From NCBI GenBank assembly GCA_035634255.1, contig DASQDI010000086.1, forward strand, positions 1 to 6,536: a stretch of 6,536 nt of DNA, given 5' to 3'. Both the position numbers and the translations under genes were made by a program. This DNA is from DATLMR01 sp035634255. GTDB taxonomy: Bacteria; Acidobacteriota; Blastocatellia; UBA7656. The notes beneath the pieces are model-generated. The model was given only the letters and a program-made list of their open reading frames with translations. It made no database searches and was not told where the DNA came from. Shown in pieces: positions 1 through 5,734 of the stretch (position 1 is its first letter; every line of letters begins with the position of its first letter).

Positions 1-143
1 TCGAGGATGACCGAGCCGCCGCGCCCGCCGTCCCCGCCGGAGGGGCCCCCGCGCGGGACGAATTTTTCACGGCGGAAGGCTGTAACGCCGTTGCCACCGT
101 CTCCGCCCTTGACTACGATTCTGGCACGATCTAAGAACTGCAT
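1..143 (-). CDS. obg: GTPase Obg/CgtA, N-terminal part (runs off the window)
   Basis: This is the start of the ribosome-associated GTPase Obg (CgtA), a cytoplasmic factor in large-subunit assembly and stress control. Only 47 codons are present, beginning with the ATG at 141-143; the rest lies beyond base 1. The translation begins MQFLDRARIVVKGGDGGNGV and continues through AFRREKFVPRGGPSGGDGG. This is the glycine-rich Obg-fold signature that opens the family; the G domain is not in the window. The position directly after rplU and rpmA is the classic conserved order, so it is probably cotranscribed from the promoter at 888-917. One oddity is the ribosome binding site: the ATG is preceded by six A residues and then by the repeat element, with no Shine-Dalgarno visible. 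The identification is secure from motif and context. Confidence 0.95.
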   Translation of the reverse strand, partial: MQFLDRARIVVKGGDGGNGVTAFRREKFVPRGGPSGGDGGRGGSVIL

Positions 144-154
144 TTTTTTGGACT

Positions 155-233
155 GCGGATTTCAGATTGCCGATTTTGGATTATGAAACTCAGAAGCCGT
201 TTATAATTCCGCAATCCGAAATCCAAAATCGGC
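155..233. repeat. Extragenic inverted-repeat element between rpmA and obg
   Basis: Two overlapping pairings are visible. Bases 169-182 (gccgattttggatt) are the exact reverse complement of 220-233. Bases 157-170 (ggatttcagattgc) match the reverse complement of 211-224 at 13 of 14 positions. The two sub-units are therefore present in permuted order on the two arms, around a spacer of about 30-40 bases. Short motifs of the type aatccgaaatccaaaatc look like dispersed extragenic palindromes of some acidobacterial and other environmental genomes; that family assignment is recollection and not demonstrated here. The element fills most of the rpmA-obg gap and ends about ten bases from the obg ATG. 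Confidence 0.7.
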
Positions 234-239
234 CGCCCT

Positions 240-497
240 CTACTCCGCAGGGTAAACGCTGATGAACTTCCCTTTGCGCCCTTTTTCCTCGAACTTCACG
301 TTCCCCGATACGAGCGCGAACAGAGTGTCATCGGACCCGCGCCCGACGTTCGTGCCCGGCTTAAACTTCGTGCCCCTCTGACGGACCAGAATCTCCCCGC
401 CGTTGACGAGCTGGCCGCCGAACCTCTTCACGCCGAGGCGTTGCGCGTTTGAATCCCGCCCGTTACGCGAGCTGCCTACTCCCTTTTTATGTGCCAT
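240..497 (-). CDS. rpmA: 50S ribosomal protein L27
   Basis: This encodes bacterial ribosomal protein L27 (bL27), 85 aa, the usual family length. L27 sits at the peptidyl-transferase centre of the 50S subunit and its N-terminal tail reaches towards the tRNA acceptor ends. The protein begins MAHKKGVGSSRNGRDSNAQR and contains the typical GGEILVRQRGTKFKPG and GRGSDDTLFAL segments, so the whole family pattern is present. It starts directly with MAHKKG, so it lacks the cleavable N-terminal extension found in Firmicutes L27. The ATG at 495-497 follows a Shine-Dalgarno-like GAGGGG (plus-strand 501-506). It lies 39 bases downstream of the rplU stop and upstream of obg, forming the standard rplU-rpmA-obg operon. 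Confidence 0.98.
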   Translation of the reverse strand: MAHKKGVGSSRNGRDSNAQRLGVKRFGGQLVNGGEILVRQRGTKFKPGTNVGRGSDDTLFALVSGNVKFEEKGRKGKFISVYPAE

Positions 498-536
498 GAT
501 CCCCTCTAGTAACTCTGTTATTAAAATGCGGCCCGA

Positions 537-845
537 TCAGCCGAGAGACTCGATGCGGACGGCCGTGAAGTTCTGCCTGTGCCCGTGAGTCTTCTTATAC
601 TGCTTGCGGCGCTTCTTCTTAAAGACGATGATCTTCGGCCCGCGCCCGTGCTCGACGACTACGCCGGAGACGCGCAGGCCGTCGATGATCGGAGTGCCGA
701 TGTTCACGTTGCCGCCATCGCCCGAAGCGAGCACGTCAAAATCGACGGACGCGCCGACCTCCGCGTTGATCGAAGGGACTTTAACGACCTCGCCTTCGGT
801 AACGCGGAACTGTTTTCCGCCACTCTGAATTACAGCGTATGCCAC
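537..845 (-). CDS. rplU: 50S ribosomal protein L21
   Basis: This encodes ribosomal protein L21 (bL21), which binds 23S rRNA in the large subunit. The product is 102 aa from a GTG start at 843-845 and reads (M)AYAVIQSGGKQFRVTEGE at its N-terminus. The C-terminal part has the family's basic FKKKRRKQYKKTHGHRQ stretch, followed by TAVRIESL. The open frame extends upstream to 953, but that would add 36 residues absent from the family. The GTG also has a strong GGAGGA eight bases upstream, and the promoter -10 box (888-893) lies inside the extension, so 845 is the true start. Length matches the usual L21 of about 103 aa. It is the first gene of the operon with rpmA and obg. Confidence 0.97.
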   Translation of the reverse strand: MAYAVIQSGGKQFRVTEGEVVKVPSINAEVGASVDFDVLASGDGGNVNIGTPIIDGLRVSGVVVEHGRGPKIIVFKKKRRKQYKKTHGHRQNFTAVRIESLG

Positions 846-853
846 GGTTAGCT

Positions 854-859
854 TCCTCC
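854..859 (-). promoter_or_regulatory. Shine-Dalgarno of rplU (decides the start)
   Basis: The minus strand reads GGAGGA here, with eight bases before the GTG at 843-845. This supports the GTG over upstream in-frame codons as the L21 start. Confidence 0.85.
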
Positions 860-887
860 AAAAATATGCTATCGACGAAAGTCTAGG

Positions 888-917
888 ATTATAACTACCC
901 GGTCCGAGCACTGTCAA
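888..917 (-). promoter_or_regulatory. Sigma-70 type promoter of the rplU-rpmA-obg operon
   Basis: On the minus strand a perfect -35 TTGACA (plus 912-917) and a perfect -10 TATAAT (plus 888-893) are separated by 18 bases. Transcription should start near 881, giving a leader of about 36 bases to the GTG of rplU that contains its GGAGGA. The full-consensus hexamers and short leader fit strong constitutive expression of ribosomal protein genes by the housekeeping sigma factor. The 18-base spacer is one longer than the optimum. Confidence 0.85.
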
Positions 918-953
918 CAAGTCTGGGGGAACCTCGATGCGGGGCGGGCTCAC

Positions 954-1431
954 GTCAACGGGCCGAGCGGTCGAAGGGGTTGATGTGAAGGAAGTTGATG
1001 AGGCTGGCGACGCCGGCCTTTTGCCGGCCCGAGGGCTTCGACTTTCGTGCTTTCACCCGGGCTTTAACGGTTAAAAGGGGGCTCAATGGCAAGGGAACCC
1101 TCTGGGCCGTATCGGAGATCATCCGGCTAAGAAGAGATCTTCTCAATACGTAGTCACTACCCTAGCCACTGAGCCACTCTTTATCCTCAACACAATAGTT
1201 GAGTCCGTCGCGGAACCCGCAAGATGAAACCGACTATTAAGCTTATCTCAACTGATCAGGTTCCCGGGTACAGCAGACGGTCCGGCTTCCGGCTGCCGGG
1301 CTGTCAGATTTATACCCATATCCAAAGTGGGCGCACGCGGGAGATTGTCGCAGGGCCGGTTAAAAATTTCTTAAGTCTCGATGAAAAACTTCGGGAGGCC
1401 GGGGGCAGGGAAGCGCGTCGGGGAAGCCGGG
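954..1431. other. Interval of about 480 bases with no supported gene
   Basis: This stretch lies between the rplU promoter and the stop of the anti-sigma gene. A minus-strand frame at 955-1146 could give 63 residues from a TTG, but it has no Shine-Dalgarno and no recognisable motif. A plus-strand frame from 1224 runs into the anti-sigma coding region on the opposite strand. Small symmetries are present: GCCGGC at 1012-1017 and again at 1023-1028, tttaacggttaaa at 1063-1075, and a six-base stem ctcaac/gttgag at 1186-1191 and 1198-1203. None is followed by a T-run, so I see no clear intrinsic terminator. I found no tRNA or named RNA. A small RNA or decayed gene remains possible. Confidence 0.5.
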
Positions 1432-2352
1432 CTAGGGCGAAAGCTTATTCCCGGTATCCCTGGTGATGCGAAATGGGTAATTGCCGACAGGGACTGAGCC
1501 CCCGTCTTCGGTCACCCCCTCGACCGTGAGCAGAAAATTGCCGGGGCGGAATAGCGCCGAATTGAAGACCATCGACAGAGAGTTGTAACGGTTCGGCTTG
1601 GAATCGTTCTTTTTCCAGATGACTCGGTTATTGCTGAAGATCGTCACGCGGTAATTCTTATACTTCACGTCGCCTTCGAGCGGAATCGTAATCCCGAAGC
1701 CCGAGGGCGAGCCGGGGAGCGCGATTTCATTGGTCATCCCGCCGCCGCTTTCTCCTCCACCTCTGACCGCATGCAGGCTGTGGATCGGCAGGTCGGTCCC
1801 GGATTCCACCGATGTCGGGCCTTCCGCCCCGGCTCCCGGAGCCGGCTGGGTCTTCGGCTCATCTCCTTTCGCGAGGCGGGCTTCGAGCGTGCGGAGCTGC
1901 TCCGCGAAACTCCGCTCCGCCTCCTCGCGCTTCTGGTCGGACAGAGAAGCGGAGCTTCGCTCCTCCTCGTAGCGCCTCTCCCACTCGGCGGAGGCGCTTT
2001 TAGCTTCATTCACCTCGGAGCGCAGGCGTCGTATCTGACTGGTCATGAGTAGAGCGCCCGCTATAGTGACTAATAATAGAAAGCTGGCCGCCAGCGCGAG
2101 AGGCTTACTGCGAAAGGGCTGGAAGGAGGAAGACCACGACGGCCCCTTCGGGACGCCCTCGTCAGATTGAATCGCTTCCTGAGCCGTCAGTAATTTAAGG
2201 TCATGAATAAAATTCCCGGTCGTTTTCAACCGGTCGAGGCATTGCGGACAGTCTACAAAATGCTCCTCGAAGCGCGCGCTCTCTTCCGACGCCAGCCTCC
2301 CCATCAGGTACTGATCGACAAGATCGAATTGCTCAATATAATCGTGGTCCAT
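1432..2352 (-). CDS. Membrane zinc-finger anti-sigma factor with coiled coil and C-terminal beta-rich domain
   Basis: A 306-aa predicted inner-membrane anti-sigma factor. The N-terminal cytoplasmic part (residues 1-80) carries H31-x3-C35-x2-C38 (HFVDCPQC), the zinc-binding core of zf-HC2/ZAS anti-sigma domains that bind ECF sigma factors. Residues 84-103 (PLALAASFLLLVTIAGALLM) form one membrane helix. Beyond it, presumably in the periplasm, come a charged coiled coil (about 105-162), a Pro/Gly/Ser-rich linker (about 163-207) and a beta-rich domain (about 208-297) containing YRVTIFSNNRVIWKK and FLLTVEGVTEDGGSVPVG. I have not identified that last domain's family. It lies 82 bases downstream of the ECF sigma gene, the normal partner arrangement. 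The ATG at 2350-2352 has only a distant GAGG (14 bases upstream), so translation may be weak. The anti-sigma role is inferred from motif and neighbour. Confidence 0.82.
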   Translation of the reverse strand: MDHDYIEQFDLVDQYLMGRLASEESARFEEHFVDCPQCLDRLKTTGNFIHDLKLLTAQEAIQSDEGVPKGPSWSSSFQPFRSKPLALAASFLLLVTIAGALLMTSQIRRLRSEVNEAKSASAEWERRYEEERSSASLSDQKREEAERSFAEQLRTLEARLAKGDEPKTQPAPGAGAEGPTSVESGTDLPIHSLHAVRGGGESGGGMTNEIALPGSPSGFGITIPLEGDVKYKNYRVTIFSNNRVIWKKNDSKPNRYNSLSMVFNSALFRPGNFLLTVEGVTEDGGSVPVGNYPFRITRDTGNKLSP

Positions 2353-2434
2353 CTAAGCTTTTGCGACCTCAATTAGAAAGTGTCATAAAGGGCCCGGTTA
2401 TCGCATCACGCGAGGCGCGTCGAGGGGCGTTATC

Positions 2435-3019
2435 TCAGCTATCGCCCGTCATTTTAATATAAAGTTCCTTATACCGCTTGAGCGCCCTGAAGATTACGCG
2501 ATTGAACTGGTCCCTGGGCAAGCCGAGGTCCGCGCATATCTGATCCTTGTCCTCCTCGGCGATGAAGTAGCGGTAGATGACCTCTCTGTCACGCTTAACT
2601 TTCAGTTCGCTGATGACCTGGCGGATGGCGCGGGTCCTCTCTTTTTGCAGGAGCTGCTCGAACGGGTCGGGCGTCGGGTCAGGAATCTGTTCGGCCTTCC
2701 CGATCTCTTCCTGATTCGTCTGCTTCCTCTGCTTTCGGGCGTAGTCGACGGCGAGGTTCCTGGCTATCCCGCAGATGAACCCTGAGATTCTTTCGGGCTC
2801 GCGAATCTCTTCGCGCCTCATCTTTTCCAGAGCTATCCTGAACGTCTCCTGGCATATGTCTTCATGGACGGAGTGGGTCTGAACGATTCGGTTTACGATG
2901 ATTGAGATGCCCTGTCTGTAGCGGCGGACGACCTCCTCCTCGGCGTGCGAGTCCCCGGCGGCGACCCGTCTCACCAGTTCCGCCAAGTCCGTTTCGTTAG
3001 TGACCCTGACCACGCTCAC
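2435..3019 (-). CDS. ECF-type RNA polymerase sigma factor
   Basis: A 194-aa sigma-70 family protein of the ECF (group 4) type, which directs RNA polymerase to a dedicated set of promoters. Region 2 spans about residues 25-98: HEDICQETFRIALEKM is the region 2.2 core-binding helix, and ERISGFICGIARNLAVDYAR covers 2.3-2.4, which read the -10. A linker with PDPTPDPFEQ follows. Region 4 (about 127-187) includes the helix-turn-helix ICADLGLPRDQFNRVIFRAL, which reads the -35. It lacks regions 1 and 3, and the length is normal for ECF factors. The start is a GTG at 3017-3019 with a strong GGGGAGGT just upstream; a second GTG two codons in is less well spaced. It is 17 bases downstream of the CHAT gene and upstream of its probable anti-sigma factor, so cotranscription and coupling with the CHAT gene are likely. 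Confidence 0.93.
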   Translation of the reverse strand: MSVVRVTNETDLAELVRRVAAGDSHAEEEVVRRYRQGISIIVNRIVQTHSVHEDICQETFRIALEKMRREEIREPERISGFICGIARNLAVDYARKQRKQTNQEEIGKAEQIPDPTPDPFEQLLQKERTRAIRQVISELKVKRDREVIYRYFIAEEDKDQICADLGLPRDQFNRVIFRALKRYKELYIKMTGDS

Positions 3020-3024
3020 ACCTT

Positions 3025-3032
3025 ACCTCCCC
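3025..3032 (-). promoter_or_regulatory. Strong Shine-Dalgarno of the ECF sigma gene next to the CHAT stop
   Basis: The minus strand reads GGGGAGGT five bases before the GTG start at 3017-3019. It lies within the 17-base gap after the CHAT stop codon (3037-3039), so ribosomes finishing the CHAT gene would be released at this site, favouring translational coupling. Confidence 0.8.
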
Positions 3033-3036
3033 GACT

Positions 3037-5562
3037 TCAGGGCTTGCCGATGATGACGAAAGACGACCAGTAAAATGGGTGACTACCCTCCCCGCCACCT
3101 TTCAGCATTTGGAGCTTCGCCTGCCGGAGGGCGGCCGGGTTGCCGGTATTGGCCGTCATCTGCTGGTAGAAGCCCTTCATCAGTTTGCCGGCCGAGATGT
3201 CGCTCACATTCCACAGGCTCACCACGACGGACCGCGCGCCCGCGTAGAAAAACGCGCGACCCATGCCTAGAATGCCCTCCCCGGCCAGTAACTTCCCGCG
3301 CCCCGTCCGGCAGGCGCTCAGGACGACGAGGTCGCAATCCAGGTCGAGCTCGGCGATTTCGCTCACTTCCAGGAACCCATCTTCCTCGGGGTCGTCGTCG
3401 AGCGTAAGCACGACCGCCGACCTGAACGGGAGCTTTTCGTCGATCAGGCTGTGGGTGGCGAAATGCAAGCGCCGGTACTCGCGCAGCCGTTCCTTCTTCA
3501 CGGCGTCTTCGGTGCTGGTTTTATGCAGGAATACCTTGCTCCTGTCGGGCGGGAAGAGGTTCGCAATGAACTGGACCTCGTTGCGAGTGCTCGGCAGGGA
3601 AGCCAGCTCGGGGCGGCCCGCCGCTCGAACCTGCCGGGCGGCGTAACCGTCGCCGGCTGCTTTGGGCTCCGGCCCGAAGATCGGGTCGCCGAAAGCGAGA
3701 AGCTCCATCTTATACTCCGGCTTACTCCCGCCGTCTGAATTCAGCCACAGCCCGAGCATGGTGGCCGATGGGAGGTAGCTGATCTCATGGTCTTCTATCA
3801 GGTAACGGCCCTTGCGGATCAGGGCCTCGACCGGCACGTAGTGAAGCACCCCATCGGGGACTACGATCAGCTTCCGGCCGGGCGGGATCCGCTCGAACAT
3901 CCGGCCGAACATGGACGAGAAAAGCTCCGCCGCCCGGCCTTTCAGTCTGGCTAGGTCTCTGTCCATGTACAGGTTGTTGGGGGGGGCGGTCAATTCTCCG
4001 AGGAACTCCCCGACGCGCTTCTCAAGCTCTTTGCGGCCCGGCAGAACCTCTACGGATATGCCGCCGGGGGTGATGAGCCAGGCGAAAGAGCGGGCCTCTC
4101 CAAGAAAGAACTCGACCATCACGGCCTGCTCCTGGGCCAGCCTCTTCTGCATCTCGTCCGCGGTGGCGGGCTTAAACCAGGCCACGCGGTTCCTGGACTC
4201 CTCCAACTCGAACTTTAACCGCGCTTCCTCCAGAGCGTGCTGCGCCTCGACCATGTCCCTTTCCAGTTTCGCGCTCAGGGCGGCGCTGATCTGCGGGGAG
4301 AATGATTGGGTGCGGATGCGCGCGATGGAGCGGGAGATCTCCTGAATCCTCCCCTCCCGATCAGCGTTTTTCGGCCGCCCGCCCAGACGCCGGCCCTCCG
4401 TCAGACCCAGCGCGGTTCTAATCCGGGAACTCTCCGCCCAATTGTACGCCTCGGGTATGTTCCCTTCCTCGATTAAAAGGTCCGCGAGCTCTCGGAAAGG
4501 CGCGTGACGGTCTTCGCGGAAATTGACGGCGCTGTTTTCCGTGGATATGTAGACCATCCACCATAGCCCTTCGATGTGGTGGATCGCCCGCGTATAAGAT
4601 TTTTTCGCGACCTCTCTATTGCCCGCGGCCCTCTGCGCGCGCGCGTCAGCGAGCCACGCGCGCCAGCGCAACTCCCTCGCCTTCAGTTTGTCGCCGTTGG
4701 TCTTCGCGCGCTTCCCCTCGCCCTCCGCCAACTCTACCGCCCGCCCGGCCCGCGCCGCCGCCTCGCGCACCTGACCGGAGTTCAGGTAGAGATTAGAGAT
4801 CGAGCATAACACCTTGACCTGACCGCCGATGCTCCCGGCCCTTTTGTAGATCGCCTCGGCTTCCTCGAAAGCCTTCCCCGCCTGTTTCAGCAGACCCTTC
4901 TCCTGATCTATCTGGCCGGCGAGGTGTAGCAGATTCGCTTCGGCTTCTTCGTTCTTTTGCTTTTGGAGCAACGGCCGGGCCCGCGAAATGTATTCGCCCG
5001 CCCGCGCTATCGCTCCCTCTTGATGACCGATGTGGGCCAGACCCATCAGAGCGGCGGCCTGCTCCGCGACGGCCTTCGACTGTTGCGCCTCGGCCAGAGC
5101 TTTATTGAAGAAATTCGACGCGAGATCGCGGTGGTAGAGGTCGGCATAAGCCTGGGCTTTGGAGTTGAGCGCTCTCGCCTTCACCGCGCCGGGGATCGCT
5201 TTAACTTCGAGCGCCCGCTCGTAGTGGTACAACGTATCGAGGTAAACTCTGCCCTCTTTATAACTGTCGCCCATCCGAATCGCCGCCATCGCGGCCCTGC
5301 CCGGATCGCGCATCCTCACCCAGAGGTCCATAGCCTCCGACGACAGGAGCCGCGCCAGCTCGCGCTCTTTAGTGCCGGACAGGACCAGAGCTTCCCGCAA
5401 AAGCTCCTCCGGCTGCCTCGCGACCCCCTCGGGCGGGGGCACGCCTTTGTTCCTTTCGAATTGCCCGAAGGCGACGGTTAAGGAGAGCGTGAGCAGTAAG
5501 GCCCCCGTTGCGAAAGCGCTAGCGGATGTTCCTGATAAGATTGCGGCCGTCTTAATTCCCAA
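3037..5562 (-). CDS. Exported TPR-CHAT caspase-like protease
   Basis: An 841-aa protein with N-terminal TPR-like repeats and a C-terminal CHAT domain (caspase HetF associated with TPRs, a clan CD cysteine peptidase fold related to caspase and separase). Residues 1-34 look like a signal peptide or anchor: K4, then a hydrophobic run ending LTVAFGQ. About six helical TPR-like pairs lie at 90-330, a charged helix at 405-460, and the CHAT domain at about 545-840. Diagnostic CHAT motifs are LIVVPDGVLHYVPVEAL, HFATHS with catalytic H704, VVLSACRTG with catalytic C751, GEGILGMGRAFFYAGARSVV, SLWNVSD and HPFYWSSFVIIG. The dyad is intact, so activity is plausible. The TTG start at 5560-5562 is the first usable start after the upstream in-frame stop; an AGGA lies 11 bases before it, and the next ATG would delete the signal peptide. 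The gene heads a cluster with an ECF sigma and an anti-sigma factor. The substrate is unknown. Confidence 0.9.
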   Translation of the reverse strand: MGIKTAAILSGTSASAFATGALLLTLSLTVAFGQFERNKGVPPPEGVARQPEELLREALVLSGTKERELARLLSSEAMDLWVRMRDPGRAAMAAIRMGDSYKEGRVYLDTLYHYERALEVKAIPGAVKARALNSKAQAYADLYHRDLASNFFNKALAEAQQSKAVAEQAAALMGLAHIGHQEGAIARAGEYISRARPLLQKQKNEEAEANLLHLAGQIDQEKGLLKQAGKAFEEAEAIYKRAGSIGGQVKVLCSISNLYLNSGQVREAAARAGRAVELAEGEGKRAKTNGDKLKARELRWRAWLADARAQRAAGNREVAKKSYTRAIHHIEGLWWMVYISTENSAVNFREDRHAPFRELADLLIEEGNIPEAYNWAESSRIRTALGLTEGRRLGGRPKNADREGRIQEISRSIARIRTQSFSPQISAALSAKLERDMVEAQHALEEARLKFELEESRNRVAWFKPATADEMQKRLAQEQAVMVEFFLGEARSFAWLITPGGISVEVLPGRKELEKRVGEFLGELTAPPNNLYMDRDLARLKGRAAELFSSMFGRMFERIPPGRKLIVVPDGVLHYVPVEALIRKGRYLIEDHEISYLPSATMLGLWLNSDGGSKPEYKMELLAFGDPIFGPEPKAAGDGYAARQVRAAGRPELASLPSTRNEVQFIANLFPPDRSKVFLHKTSTEDAVKKERLREYRRLHFATHSLIDEKLPFRSAVVLTLDDDPEEDGFLEVSEIAELDLDCDLVVLSACRTGRGKLLAGEGILGMGRAFFYAGARSVVVSLWNVSDISAGKLMKGFYQQMTANTGNPAALRQAKLQMLKGGGEGSHPFYWSSFVIIGKP

Positions 5563-5607
5563 TGTTTTTACTATCCTGTTGAAGAAGCTAACCCCCGACG
5601 AAGCGCG

Positions 5608-5636
5608 ATTGTAACATCGAATTCGACTCGCGAGAA
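5608..5636 (-). promoter_or_regulatory. Candidate promoter for the CHAT-sigma-anti-sigma cluster
   Basis: On the minus strand a good -10 TACAAT (plus 5608-5613) is preceded, 17 bases upstream, by a poor -35 TTCTCG (plus 5631-5636). A start near 5601 would leave a leader of about 40 bases before the TTG of the CHAT gene. The gap 5563-5734 is the only one ahead of the cluster long enough for a promoter with leader. The weak -35 keeps confidence low. A GAACTT at plus 5643-5648, resembling ECF -35 elements, is an alternative. Confidence 0.35.
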
Positions 5637-5679
5637 TACGGGAAGTTCATTTATGAGTCGTAATACCGGCAGGCAGGGG

Positions 5680-5716
5680 GAGGCCCATCGGACGATCGAC
5701 TCGTCCGATGGGCCTC
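5680..5716 (-). terminator. Perfect 16-bp hairpin after the LolA-like gene, terminator-like but without a U-tract
   Basis: Bases 5680-5695 (gaggcccatcggacga) are the exact reverse complement of 5701-5716, with a five-base loop at 5696-5700. The stem begins 18 bases after the stop codon of the LolA-like gene, the place expected for a transcript end or a 3' stabilising hairpin. The minus strand after the stem reads CCCCCTGCC, so the U-run of a canonical intrinsic terminator is missing. It could also be a protein-binding palindrome upstream of the CHAT cluster. The structure is certain; the role is inferred. Confidence 0.65.
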
Positions 5717-5734
5717 GGGGAGACGCGCGCTCCT

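Noticed and set aside
1012..1028. GCCGGC-CTTTT-GCCGGC as an intrinsic terminator
   Set aside because: The stem is only six pairs and neither strand has a T-run after the second arm. The symmetry comes from a self-complementary hexamer occurring twice.
955..1146. Minus-strand frame of 63 residues between rplU and the anti-sigma gene
   Set aside because: It starts at a TTG with no Shine-Dalgarno, and the basic product matches nothing I recognise. It is kept only as a possibility within the gap description.
1380..1431. C-rich stretch after the anti-sigma stop as a Rho-independent terminator
   Set aside because: The minus strand is C-rich and includes TTTTT, but no stem forms before it. Rho-dependent termination is possible but cannot be shown.
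1224..1466. Plus-strand frame of 80 residues
   Set aside because: It overlaps the 3' end of the anti-sigma gene on the opposite strand and has no motif and no convincing ribosome binding site.
3911..4345. Plus-strand frame of 144 residues inside the CHAT gene
   Set aside because: Antisense shadow of a well-supported coding region. The product is low in recognisable features, and GC-rich genes commonly leave such open frames.
4957..5481. Plus-strand frame of 174 residues opposite the CHAT gene N-terminus
   Set aside because: Antisense shadow with no motif. The opposite strand encodes clear TPR-like helices.
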